A DNA stretch of 52,684 nucleotides from Tomitella cavernea. GTDB taxonomy: Bacteria; Actinomycetota; Actinomycetes; Mycobacteriales; Mycobacteriaceae. The DNA lies in the NCBI RefSeq assembly GCF_016599145.1, contig NZ_JAENKO010000032.1, forward strand, positions 1-52,684, given 5' to 3'. A program made the translations under genes and the position numbers. Positions 8,908 through 17,478 of this stretch are shown here, piece after piece (within the stretch, counting starts at the first letter, position 1; each line of letters starts with the position of its first letter). The notes below the pieces were generated by a model. It saw nothing but the letters and a program-made list of their open reading frames with translations, was not told the DNA's origin and did no database searches.

Positions 8908-9201
8908 GGGACGACACAGACGGAACCGCGCCGGCGGAAACGCGCTGGGGGGTCACCGCTGATAGCAAGCCGCTGCCCTGACCCCTCCGGGCTTCGGCTT
9001 GTTCACGATTTCTGCAGATCAAGTGGCGCAGCATTCTGCTCCCGATACCGAATCACCACGCCTTCCGTGACGGCCATTCGAATGACATCGATGCGTTTCC
9101 GCTGTTCTTGCGGGGTTCCCTTCAGCGGCACCAAAAAGTGTCGGTGCCGTCTGATTACCTACTGGGCATCAGCAGGTTCAGCACGTTGAAGGAGAATTCC
9201 C
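8869..9201. other. Intergenic region of 333 bp
   Basis: No convincing gene. It holds the 19-bp repeat copies, a weak hairpin at 8966-9001 (outer arms CAAGCCG/CGGCTTG) that might end the upstream transcript, and the leader of the next gene with GAAGGAG just before 9202. Confidence 0.5.
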
Positions 9202-10084
9202 ATGAGCACCCCACCTCCGCACATGCCGTCGCAGGTGCCCCCGGCTCCCCCCCGCCGGTGGAATCCCCGGCGCCCCCGCGGCGCCGGAGAAGCAGAAGAA
9301 CATCCTGGGCCGCATCGCGGTGATCACGGCGGTGGTCGGTTTCATTTTCGCGTGCATTCCGGGCGCACTCATCGTCGGATGGATTCTGCTTCCGATCGCT
9401 TTCATCCTCGGCATTGTGGGGCTGTTCCTGGCGGGCAAGCGCAAGGGCACCAGCATCGCCGCCGTCATCATCGCGATCGTCGGCATCGTCGTCGGGTTCG
9501 TCGTCTTCGCTACGGTCGTCACCAACGCCGTTGATGACGCGTTCGGCGGCAGCGGCGACGTGTCCGTCTCCACTCCCGGCGAAACCGCAGACGTCGCGGC
9601 GGCCGACGCCGGCGCGCCCGGTTCCACCTCCGATTCCGGGGCGTCGTCCGCGGATCAGGGCACGCGGGGCAACCCGTACCCGCTCGGTTCCACCATCTCC
9701 GACGGCGATTGGCAGGTGACGGTCAACAGCGTCACCCTCGACGGGGGCGGCGCGGTGGCCGCCGAGAACCTGTTCAACGATGCAGCGCCGGCCGGGTCGC
9801 AGTACCTGCTGGCCAACGTCACCGTCACCTACACCGGCACCGATCCGCAGGGGAAGACGCCGTTCACGACCATCGCCTACGTGACCGCCGAGGGCAATAC
9901 CGTGAACTCCTTCGACAACATGGTGGTCACGCCGGATTCGCTCGACACCTACAGCCCGCTGTTCGAGGGCGCCTCCACCACCGGAAATCTGGTGTTCACG
10001 GTGCCGTCGGCATCGGCCGGCAACGGCACCCTCGCGGTGCAGGCCACGCCGTTCGGCGACAAGGTCTTCGTCGCGGTGAACTGA
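9202..10084 (+). CDS. Membrane-anchored DUF4190/DUF4352-type secreted protein, frameshifted at a C7 tract
   Basis: The ATG at 9202 has GAAGGAG 8 nt upstream and begins MSTPPPHMPSQVPPAPP. The frame is lost at seven C residues (9247-9253). Removing one C restores PPAGGIPGAPAAPEKQKNI and runs straight into the long frame that otherwise seems to start at GTG 9320. The restored protein of about 293 aa has a Pro-rich cytoplasmic N-terminus, two hydrophobic helices around IFACIPGALIVGWILLPIAF and AAVIIAIVGIVVGFVVFATVV, a Ser/Ala/Asp-rich linker and an extracellular beta-sandwich (ISDGDWQVTVNSVTL ... GNLVFTVPSA) of DUF4352 type. Function unknown; related proteins are anchored Ig-like domains. Sequencing error, real mutation and slippage are all possible. 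Without correction only 9320-10084 (254 aa) is translated. Confidence 0.75.
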
Positions 10085-10100
10085 CCCCGTCTCAAAAGGC

Positions 10101-10145
10101 CGGCGGCCCGCGCACTCCCTCATACGGTTCGTGCGCGGGCCGCCG
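10101..10145. terminator. Bidirectional hairpin terminator
   Basis: Perfect 15-bp arms (10101-10115 and 10131-10145) around a 15-nt loop lie between two convergent genes. The arms are very GC-rich. Confidence 0.75.
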
Positions 10146-10166
10146 CGTCCGGAGGCGACGCCGGAT

Positions 10167-10487
10167 TCAGCGCACTGCCATCTCCCCCAGCTCGTCCCAC
10201 TCGTCCCGGTCCATGACGACGTTGCGCACGCGCGGCGTCTCTTGGAGCAGCGGCGGCAGGTCCTGCTGCGCCTGGCGGAAGTGCGCGCTGGTCACGTGCG
10301 TCTCGGCGGCATCGTCCTGGAACGCCTCGACCAGCACGTACTCGTTCGGGTCGTCGACGCTGCGCGACCAGTCGAACCACAGGTTCCCCGGTTCACCGCG
10401 GGTGGCCGCGGTGAAATCGCGGACGTGGTCCATCCAGGAGTCCGCGTGCTCCGGCTTGACCTTGAACTTGGCGACGATGAAGATCAT
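10167..10487 (-). CDS. Antibiotic biosynthesis monooxygenase (ABM) domain protein, YgiN-like
   Basis: 106 aa in one ferredoxin-like domain: MIFIVAKFKVKPEHADSWM, then NLWFDWSRSVDDPNEYVLVEAF and a C-terminal helix/strand with HFRQAQQDLPPLL. This order and length fit the ABM family of dimeric cofactor-free monooxygenases, such as quinol monooxygenase YgiN; some members are haem-degrading or only structural. No substrate is suggested by the neighbours. It is convergent with the DUF4352-type gene and separated from it by a perfect hairpin. Confidence 0.8.
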   Translation of the reverse strand: MIFIVAKFKVKPEHADSWMDHVRDFTAATRGEPGNLWFDWSRSVDDPNEYVLVEAFQDDAAETHVTSAHFRQAQQDLPPLLQETPRVRNVVMDRDEWDELGEMAVR

Positions 10488-10631
10488 GGCGCCATTGTGG
10501 CACTCGCCCCGCCGCGCCGGCGCGTGCCCGTCGAGCCGCGCACCGCCTGCGCAGGCCGCGCGCGCATTCCCCGGCGAAATCCGAGAACGGGTGCGCGGAA
10601 CGTGGGCGGGAACGCCCGAGGCCGGTGCGCG

Positions 10632-11249
10632 TCAGAACACTTCGCGGTACCGATACCACCCGTCGCCGAGCGGCTCGTAGCCTCGCACTCCCTCGCGGTC
10701 GGTGAAGCCCTGGCTGGGCGTCTCCCCCGGCAAGTAGGCGACACCGACAGTGTCGAGAAATCCGCCGGTCAACCGGAAGTGGCACGACCCGGCCGTCCCG
10801 TGCACGCTCTCCACCGAGTACACGCCGATCCACTGTCGCTCGTAGGTGTTCACGCACTGCTGCGCGTGGGCGGTCATCGTGCCCTGCATAGCGCACCACC
10901 CGAGGTGAAACGGCACCCGGAACGCCAGCAGCCCGGCCGTCACCACGACCATGGCCGGTGCGATGAGCACGCGCCGGTCCCACCGGTACAGCACAAGTTG
11001 CACCACCGTGAACGCCACCCAGACGGCCCCGAGCAGGACGAACGCCCAGCCGGCGAGTATCACGGCGGGCAGCAGCGGGAACGGCGAGAGAAAGACCGCG
11101 AGCGCCGCCGCACAGGTCAGCGCCACCAGTATCGGGATGACGATGCCCATCGCGATCCGCCACCATCGCGGCGCCGCCGCCCGGCCCGCACTGCGCCCGG
11201 ACTGCCGGATCGTGGTGTCACCGTCCGATGCGGACTCTCCCGGGTTCAC
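10632..11249 (-). CDS. Hypothetical membrane protein with three predicted helices
   Basis: 205 aa from GTG 11249, which is preceded by GGGAGG at 6 nt spacing. The frame is open 45 codons further but those residues look non-coding and reach towards the divergent GH31 promoter. Hydrophobic segments lie at about residues 31-52, 56-82 and 92-112, followed by an outer domain with four Cys residues (WCAMQG, QQCV, GSCHF). The later Cys pairs could form disulfides outside the cell. I do not recognise the family. It is divergent from the GH31 gene at 11420. Confidence 0.6.
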   Translation of the reverse strand: MNPGESASDGDTTIRQSGRSAGRAAAPRWWRIAMGIVIPILVALTCAAALAVFLSPFPLLPAVILAGWAFVLLGAVWVAFTVVQLVLYRWDRRVLIAPAMVVVTAGLLAFRVPFHLGWCAMQGTMTAHAQQCVNTYERQWIGVYSVESVHGTAGSCHFRLTGGFLDTVGVAYLPGETPSQGFTDREGVRGYEPLGDGWYRYREVF

Positions 11250-11419
11250 TGCGTCCCTCCCGTCACTGCCGACACTCCCCGCTACCGCGGTGCTCCCGAC
11301 GTGCGGAGAACACGCCCGGCGGTGTGTCCGCCCGGATACCATCGGGTCCATCATGCCCGGGCGCGCACAGTCCCGCCCCGCCACCGTCGCAGTCGCAGTC
11401 GCAGTCGAGGAGGTTCAGG

Positions 11420-13768
11420 GTGGGCGAAGCCGGAAACGACAGGCCGGCGCATGCCGAACAGCACGCGCCGCCCGGCGCGGTCTCCCGCCGTGCTCTGCTG
11501 CGGTCGGCCGCAGGGCTCGGCGCGGGCATCGTCGTCGCCGGCCTCACGTCGACGGCCGCCCCGCCCGCGGCCCGCGCCGGTGTCCCCTTCCTCCGCTATG
11601 CCCCGCCCCCGGTCCTGCCCGTCGGGCGCCTGACCGTCGCGCCGAGCGCCGTCGGCACCGTCGACGCGGGCTCCATCCGCGTGGTTCTCGCTCCGGGTTC
11701 GTTCAGCATCGTCACCGGCGGACGGACTGTGTTCGCTTCCCCCGCCGGGGCCTTCCTCGCGTCGGCGAACGGGCGGCTGCACTGGCAGGAGAACACCGGC
11801 CACTTCTCGTCCACGCCGCAGCTCACCTCGCTGCAGCTGGACCAGGAGATCCGGCGGGTGCAGGTGGTGGACGGCGCGGTGATCCTCACCGGGATCCTCG
11901 CGCCGCCGGTGGATCTCGGCCCCCTGTCGAGCCAGATCGCGGTCGGCGCCCCGTTCGACCTCACCACCACGCGCGCGTTCACTGTGCGCATCGGCCCCGG
12001 CGCCCACGGCCTGGAGATCCGGGCCGACGTCCCCCGCGCCGATGTCGTCATGCTCCGCCCCGCCCGCGGGCCCGTAGAGGGGGTGCACGGGGCCGGCGAG
12101 CAGTTCACGCGCTTCGACCTGACGGGCGAGGAGGTGCCGATCGTCACCCGCGAGCAGGGCGTCGGACGCGGGCGCGAACCCCTCACCGCCGCAGCCGAGG
12201 CCACGCAGGGTGCCGGCGGCTCTCCCACCACCACCTATGCCCCGCTGCCGTTCCTCGTCACCGACGCGATGCGCGCCATCGCGCTCGACACCGACGTGGT
12301 GGCCACGTTCGACTGCCGGCCGCCGGACCGCATCGACATCGCCGCCTGGGCCGCCGGATACACCGCCACCGTCTATTCGGGCGCCATGCCCACGGATCTG
12401 CTCGAGGCACACACCGCGGACACGGGACGCATGCGGGCGTTGCCGGCGTGGTCGGGCGCCGGCGCGATCCTGGGGCTCCAGGGTGGCACCGAGGCCGTCA
12501 CGGCCAAGCTGGCCGCTCTCGAGGACGCGGGCGCGGCGGTCACCGGCGTGTGGCTGCAGGACTGGTCGGGGCAGCGCACTACCGACTTCGGCGAACGGCT
12601 CTGGTGGAACTGGGTGCTCGACCGGGAGCGCTATCCGGGGTGGGACGCCTTCGTCTCCGCGCTCCACGCTCGCGGCATCCGCGTGCTCACCTACGTCAAC
12701 GCGTTCCTCGCCGACCCGGCGGGCAAGCCGGGCGGCGTGGACCGCGACCTGTTCGCCGAGGCGCTGGCGCGCGGCTACCTCGTCCGACACCCGTCCGGCG
12801 GGCCGTATCTGCTGGATCAGGGCGGCTTCGGCGCCGCGCTGGTGGACCTGACGAACCCGGCCGCGTTCGACTGGTTCCGGGACGTCATCGCCACCGAGGT
12901 GGCCGGCGCCGGGGCGGATGGGTGGATGGCCGATTTCGGTGAGGGCCTACCGTTCGACGCCGTGCTGCACTCGGGCACGCCGGACGATTGGCACAACCGT
13001 TGGCCGGTGGCGTGGGCCGAGCTCAACGATGCGGCGCGCAGACAGGCCGGCAAACCCGATGCGCTCGTGTTCTTCCGCGCGGCCGGCCGCGCGTCCGCTG
13101 CGCACGCCCCGCTGTTCTGGGCCGGCGACCAACTGGTGACGTGGGACGCGCACGACGGCCTGGCCTGCGCGCTGCTCGGGATGCTCGCGGGCGGCGTGTC
13201 CGGGATGACCCTCACGCACAGCGACACCGGCGGGTACACGGGGCTGTCGCAGCCGGTGGTGGGCGTGCAGCGTGGGCGGGAGCTGCTGCTGCGCTGGGCA
13301 GAGTTCAGCGCGTGGGGCACGGTGATGCGCACCCACGAGGGCAACCAGCCCGGACGCAACGCGCAGGCGTACGATCCGGATTCCGCCGCCGCCTTCGCCG
13401 CGCAGACGCGCGTGTTCGCGGCCCTGGCCGACTATCGCCGCGGCGTCGTCGCCCAGGCAGCGCAGACCGGCGTCCCGGCGCTGCGGCACCCGTGGATCGG
13501 CGCGCCCGGGTCCGTGGCCGCGGGCCGCGACGACCAGTTCCTGTTCGGCAGCGGACTTTTCGTGGCGCCCGCGATGACACCGGGCCAGACTCGCACCACG
13601 GCGACGCTGCCGCCCGGCGAGTGGGTGCACGTGTGGAGCGGCGCGCGGTTCGCCGGCGACTCCGCGGTGACGGTGGACAGCCCCCTGGGACGGCCCGCGG
13701 CGTTCTATCGGGCCGGAGACCCCAAGGCCGAAGACGCGGCGCGGAGAGTGCTCGCGACGCTGGGGTGA
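11420..13768 (+). CDS. Tat-exported GH31, YihQ/sulfoquinovosidase-like
   Basis: 782 aa from GTG 11420, with GAGGAGG and a 6-nt spacer deciding the start. A twin-arginine leader (SRRALLRSAAGLGAG) predicts export. The catalytic core resembles E. coli YihQ: nucleophile Asp505 in GWMADFGE, acid/base Asp570 in WAGDQ, plus HSDTGGYTG and MRTHEGNQPG. The sulfonate-binding residues known for YihQ (Arg301, Trp304, Tyr508) have counterparts here: Arg393 and Trp396 in ERLWWNW and Tyr606 in TGGY. The Asp570-Tyr606 spacing (36) is identical to YihQ. This suggests release of sulfoquinovose from plant sulfolipid or its glycerol form. No sulfoquinovose catabolic genes are in the window. The alternative is a general alpha-glucosidase. 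Confidence 0.85.
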   Translation: MGEAGNDRPAHAEQHAPPGAVSRRALLRSAAGLGAGIVVAGLTSTAAPPAARAGVPFLRYAPPPVLPVGRLTVAPSAVGTVDAGSIRVVLAPGSFSIVTGGRTVFASPAGAFLASANGRLHWQENTGHFSSTPQLTSLQLDQEIRRVQVVDGAVILTGILAPPVDLGPLSSQIAVGAPFDLTTTRAFTVRIGPGAHGLEIRADVPRADVVMLRPARGPVEGVHGAGEQFTRFDLTGEEVPIVTREQGVGRGREPLTAAAEATQGAGGSPTTTYAPLPFLVTDAMRAIALDTDVVATFDCRPPDRIDIAAWAAGYTATVYSGAMPTDLLEAHTADTGRMRALPAWSGAGAILGLQGGTEAVTAKLAALEDAGAAVTGVWLQDWSGQRTTDFGERLWWNWVLDRERYPGWDAFVSALHARGIRVLTYVNAFLADPAGKPGGVDRDLFAEALARGYLVRHPSGGPYLLDQGGFGAALVDLTNPAAFDWFRDVIATEVAGAGADGWMADFGEGLPFDAVLHSGTPDDWHNRWPVAWAELNDAARRQAGKPDALVFFRAAGRASAAHAPLFWAGDQLVTWDAHDGLACALLGMLAGGVSGMTLTHSDTGGYTGLSQPVVGVQRGRELLLRWAEFSAWGTVMRTHEGNQPGRNAQAYDPDSAAAFAAQTRVFAALADYRRGVVAQAAQTGVPALRHPWIGAPGSVAAGRDDQFLFGSGLFVAPAMTPGQTRTTATLPPGEWVHVWSGARFAGDSAVTVDSPLGRPAAFYRAGDPKAEDAARRVLATLG

Positions 13769-13789
13769 TCACCCGGCCGGCCGCTACCG

Positions 13790-14974
13790 TCACTCCCGCA
13801 GCGGCACCGTCTCGAGCGCTTTGGCGATGCGGTCGAGTGCATCGAGCATGACGGGCCGGGGCATGGCGAAGATGAACCGCACGTGCCCGGCCCCGGCCAC
13901 GCCGCAGTCGGTGCCCTCGGTGCACGCGACCCCGGCGTGCTCCAGCAGGAATTCCGCCGGCGGCCCGTCGAGTCGATACGCGGAAAGGTCCAGCCACGCC
14001 ACGTAGGTGCCCTCCGGCGGCCGGAACCCCACGTGCGGGAGCCGTTCGACCAGGAACTCCGCCAGCGCCTGCAGGTTGCGCTCGAGGTATGCGCGCACGT
14101 CGACGAGCCACGGGGCGCCCGAGTCGAACGCGGCCGTGGTCGCGACGAGCCCGAGGTTGGCGGAGCCGTGCATCGGCATGAACCCCACCCGCTGCCACAG
14201 CGCCTCGTCGGCGTCGTTGCTGGTGATCAGCTGGGCGCACTTGAGCCCGGGGATGTTGAACGCCTTCGACGCCGCCGTCGCCGTCACGGAGTGCCCCGCG
14301 GCGGCAGAACCGATCGAGGCGTAGGGGATGTGGCGGTGGTCGCCGAACACCAGCGGCATCCAGATCTCGTCGGAGAACACGCGTCCGCCCTTGCGCGCCA
14401 CGAGTTCCTCGATCGCCTGCAGCTCGTCGCGGGTGAACACGCGGCCGGTGGGATTGTGCGGATTGCACAGCACCAGCAGTCCGCCGTCGTCGTCGAAGGC
14501 GCGCTCGATGGCGGCCAGGTCGTCGGCGAAGTGCCGGTCGCCGCCGTCACGCAGCATCGGCACCTCGATCACCTCGCGGCCCTCGTCGGGCGGCACGCTG
14601 AGGAACGGCATGTAGGCGGGCGTGGGCACGATGACTTTGGACCCGGGCCGGCTGAAGTAGCGGATGGCGGCCCGGTAGGCGGCGACCACGTCGGGCATCT
14701 GGTGCACTCGTACGGGGTCGACGTCCCAGCCGCACGCCCCGTGGAGATAGCGGGCGACGGAGGATTGCATCCCGGTGACGTACCGCTGGGGCAGGTACGC
14801 GAAGGAGCCCCTGTCGACCTCCCGGTGCAGCGCGGCCGTGATGGCCGGGGCCACACCGAAGTCCATCTCGGCGACGAACGCCCCGATCGCGCCGTCCTCG
14901 CGCACCCACTTGGTGGTGCCGGCAGCACGGAGGTCGTCGAGGGTGATGGCGTCGAGTTCGGCGAAGGTGGGCAT
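13790..14974 (-). CDS. PatB/MalY-type PLP-dependent aminotransferase (C-S beta-lyase-like)
   Basis: 394 aa from ATG 14974, preceded by AAGGAGA; a long upstream extension of the frame is not conserved. Fold type I PLP enzyme of the MalY/PatB subgroup. Visible features are the N-terminal TKWVREDGAIGAFVAEMDF, NPHNPTGRVF, the Asp/Tyr-region VFSDEIWMPLVF, the Schiff-base Lys in ATAASKAFNIPGLK and the C-terminal Arg in GHVRFIFAM. Known members cleave cystathionine or cysteine S-conjugates and may also transaminate. A second, related copy lies in the operon at 42305. It is convergent with the GH31 gene. Confidence 0.88.
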   Translation of the reverse strand: MPTFAELDAITLDDLRAAGTTKWVREDGAIGAFVAEMDFGVAPAITAALHREVDRGSFAYLPQRYVTGMQSSVARYLHGACGWDVDPVRVHQMPDVVAAYRAAIRYFSRPGSKVIVPTPAYMPFLSVPPDEGREVIEVPMLRDGGDRHFADDLAAIERAFDDDGGLLVLCNPHNPTGRVFTRDELQAIEELVARKGGRVFSDEIWMPLVFGDHRHIPYASIGSAAAGHSVTATAASKAFNIPGLKCAQLITSNDADEALWQRVGFMPMHGSANLGLVATTAAFDSGAPWLVDVRAYLERNLQALAEFLVERLPHVGFRPPEGTYVAWLDLSAYRLDGPPAEFLLEHAGVACTEGTDCGVAGAGHVRFIFAMPRPVMLDALDRIAKALETVPLRE

Positions 14975-15027
14975 GCGCGGTCTCCTTGTCCGGGGCGTGG
15001 GAGCGCCCCGTCCCATAGTGCCCCCGG

Positions 15028-15330
15028 CTACCCGTACACCTCCGGCGGGGCGGTCCCGTCCGCCTTGGGCCACACTTCTCCGGCCACCTCGATCCGGTCG
15101 ACGGCAAGGGACCGGATGTGCACGTCGCCCGCCTCGAGCTTGCGGACGACCGCCTTGCCGACGGCGATACGGCCGATGGCGACGGCGCCCACGGCGAGCG
15201 CGCCCACCGCGCACGCCGCCAGTGCCAGCGGGGCCGCCGCGGTGGGCCCCAGCGCCCGCGGACCGGCCGCCCGCGGTCCGATCAGGTGCGGCCTGCGCAG
15301 TTCGCCATCCGTGCATGCAGTGCAGCCCAT
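15028..15330 (-). CDS. Small hypothetical protein with Gly/Ala/Val repeat segment
   Basis: 100 aa from ATG 15330, which has AAGGGGAG upstream; the open frame extends further but without conservation signs. It begins with a CTAC motif, then a Gly/Ala/Val-rich run at about residues 33-65 with five-residue periodicity (VGALAVGAVAIGRIAVGKAVV), then RSLAVDRIEVAGEVW. The run may be a short beta-helix or a membrane segment. I do not know the family. It lies 53 bp upstream of the PatB-like gene on the same strand and may be cotranscribed. Confidence 0.6.
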   Translation of the reverse strand: MGCTACTDGELRRPHLIGPRAAGPRALGPTAAAPLALAACAVGALAVGAVAIGRIAVGKAVVRKLEAGDVHIRSLAVDRIEVAGEVWPKADGTAPPEVYG

Positions 15331-15609
15331 GGTCACTCCCCTTTCCGCGCCTGCCCTCGCGATGGTAGGCGCGTCGGCCGGCGGGCGGAGCGGATTCCGC
15401 GGCGCCGCGTGAACCCGCTGACGGGCGCGGGTCGATGTCCTTCTCCGAAGGCCAGGGAATGCGGAAGCATTCGCGTCGCCCCGCCGCACGGCGCCCACCA
15501 GTACGGAAGCGGACGAATACAGCACCGACCTGCGGATGCCTTGGCCGGCCGGGCACGCCCGATTACTTCCGCAATGCAGAGGCTCGCACACCGACCCCAA
15601 CCTGCGACT
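15331..15609. other. Intergenic region, nothing recognised
   Basis: About 280 bp between two minus-strand genes. Six-frame translations here are antisense or low-complexity shadows. It probably contains the promoter of the small gene at 15330 and the end of the MFS transcript, but I see no clear hexamers or hairpin. Confidence 0.4.
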
Positions 15610-16788
15610 TCACCGCATGAGATCCGGAGCGAACAGCAGCGCCGCCACTGCCCCCACGGCGCTCAGCCCGCACAGCACCCAGAACACGCCCGCCACGTCG
15701 TCGCCGATGCCCAGTCCGATGACGAACACGAGCAGCGCTCCCACCCCATTGGAGAACCCCAGAGCGATACCCGAGCCCATCGACCGGTTCTCCGGAAAGA
15801 TGTCCTGGCCTATCAGCACCGTCACCGGCGCGGTCATGAACAGCGCGATGCCCAGTGCGCCGGCCACGATCCAAGCCCACGGCCCGTCCAGGTAGGCCAT
15901 CGGGGCGACGAGCACGGCCGCGCCCAGCGCCGATGCGACGAGCACCGGCCGCCGTCCCACCCTGTCGCTGAGGTGTCCGCCCGCGAAGTTGCCGACCACC
16001 CCCACCACCGTCATCGTGGTGATCACCGACGCGCCGCTGACCAGGCTCGCGCCCCGGGAGTCCCACAGAATCGGCAGGAAGGTGACGAACGAGAACACGG
16101 TGACCGTCCGAATCCCTTGATAGCCGATGAGCACGGCGAGGGGGCGCGCGTGCGCGCGCCATCGGATCGCCCTGCCGTGTCCCCGCCGGGCGGACAGCGA
16201 CGGCGCCCACCGCCGGATCCACGGCACCGTCACCAGGCCAGGAACGGCCAGGATCCACAGGCCGCCGAGCCCCAGGTGGGCGACGATGAGGCTGGCGAGC
16301 GTGGGCCACAGGCCGCGGCCCAGTTCTCCTCCGACGAGGAACGCCGAGGTGACGAGGCCCTGACGGCCGGCCATCATCGCGCGGATCCCCGCGAGCGCCT
16401 GGGGGTGGAAGAACGCGTTACCGACGCCGATGAGCACCAGCAATGCGATCATCGACCACAAGCTGTGCGCCACGCCCAGCAGCCCGCCGCCGACGGAACT
16501 GGCGGTGAGGCCGATCATGATGAGGCTGCGCCCGCCGATCCTGTCGGCGAGCCGCCCGGTGAGCGGTTGCAGTGCCTGCCCGATGGTGAGCGCTGTGACG
16601 AGCACCCCGGCCATCTTCGCGGGCTGGTCGAGGGTGGCGAGCACCGCCGGAAGCACCCCGGGCAGGTAGTTGGAGGCCCCGTCGTTGAGCAGGTGCGCCC
16701 AGGTGAGACCGCCCAGCCGGGTGCGGAACCGGTCGATGCCGCCGTCCCCGGCCCGCGCCGTCTGCCCCGTCGTCACCGCCACAGCCAT
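15610..16788 (-). CDS. MFS transporter, fosmidomycin-resistance (Fsr)-like
   Basis: 392 aa if started at ATG 16788; the frame is open 30 codons further to GTG 16878 and the start is not settled by a ribosome binding site. About twelve hydrophobic segments are present. The first helix region WAHLLNDGASNYLPGVLPAVL and the loop-2/3 motif GRLADRIGGRSLIMIG fit the Fsr/major facilitator pattern, and a second GGHLSDRVGRRPVL occurs in the C-terminal half. Likely proton-driven efflux of a small molecule; substrate unknown. No regulator is adjacent. Confidence 0.83.
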   Translation of the reverse strand: MAVAVTTGQTARAGDGGIDRFRTRLGGLTWAHLLNDGASNYLPGVLPAVLATLDQPAKMAGVLVTALTIGQALQPLTGRLADRIGGRSLIMIGLTASSVGGGLLGVAHSLWSMIALLVLIGVGNAFFHPQALAGIRAMMAGRQGLVTSAFLVGGELGRGLWPTLASLIVAHLGLGGLWILAVPGLVTVPWIRRWAPSLSARRGHGRAIRWRAHARPLAVLIGYQGIRTVTVFSFVTFLPILWDSRGASLVSGASVITTMTVVGVVGNFAGGHLSDRVGRRPVLVASALGAAVLVAPMAYLDGPWAWIVAGALGIALFMTAPVTVLIGQDIFPENRSMGSGIALGFSNGVGALLVFVIGLGIGDDVAGVFWVLCGLSAVGAVAALLFAPDLMR

Positions 16789-16941
16789 GACGCTCGGCTG
16801 CGGCGGCGCCGGTGTCAAGACCGGGCGGTCAGAATCGGCGACCGACCGTTCCGAACACGCCCCACGCACCCCGAGCACCGGTTCCCGGGCCTATAGCCGG
16901 AAACGGTGCGCGAGACCGGATCACCTCACTGGGGCAGTGGA

Positions 16942-17478
16942 TCAGTCCGGGCCGGCGGCAGGCGCACTGGACGGTCGGACGGCCTCCCGCCGGCGGGCAG
17001 CCGACTCGGCGATCAATTCCGCCTTCACCAGCACGGCGGCGGACGGCGTCACCGTCCCGCGCAGATAGGTGGACATGCGTGACGGCGACGTTCCGAGAGC
17101 GCGGGCGAATGCGGCCGCTGTGCCCCCGAATCGGGCGGTGTTCTCGTTGAGCCGGTGCGCAACGAGCGACCGCGCCACCCGATCTTGCGAAGCCGCCAGC
17201 CGACGTCGTAGCGCGGCGACAACCCCGGCGTCCTCCGCCAGGTCGAGTGCAGTTGTGAGCTGTTCTGCAAGCTCACCGTACGGCTCGACGTCGACGGCGG
17301 CGCCGATGCGCCGCCAATCACTGAGCGAGCCGCGGTCGATCGCAGTCACCAGGCCCTCGATCCCCCACTTCTCGACCGGGTAGTCGGGCGGGACGTCGAG
17401 ATTCCGGAATCGCAGGGCTCCAGAATCGCATCGGCGACTGCGCGGCAGACGTTCACGACGCGCTGCCACGAGTGCCAC
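16942..17478 (-). CDS. HTH protein partner of the nucleotidyltransferase (putative antitoxin)
   Basis: 178 aa from GTG 17478, but resemblance to relatives I recall starts only near residue 22 (LRFRNLDVPPDYPVEKWGIEGL), where the codon is CTG (17415). A helical middle (GVVAALRRRLAASQ) leads to an XRE-like HTH: TAAAFARALGTSPSRMSTYLRGTVTPSA. The 5' part overlaps the nucleotidyltransferase gene by 133 bp in another frame, far more than the few bases usual for such pairs. Either translation begins inside the overlap or an indel has shifted the 3' end of the upstream gene. Role inferred: regulator or antitoxin of an AbiE-like nucleotidyltransferase module. Confidence 0.7.
   Translation of the reverse strand: MALVAARRERLPRSRRCDSGALRFRNLDVPPDYPVEKWGIEGLVTAIDRGSLSDWRRIGAAVDVEPYGELAEQLTTALDLAEDAGVVAALRRRLAASQDRVARSLVAHRLNENTARFGGTAAAFARALGTSPSRMSTYLRGTVTPSAAVLVKAELIAESAARRREAVRPSSAPAAGPD

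Noticed and set aside
15118-16896. 592-codon plus-strand frame opposite the MFS gene
   Set aside because: His/Arg/Pro-rich shadow; the minus strand has twelve membrane helices and MFS motifs.
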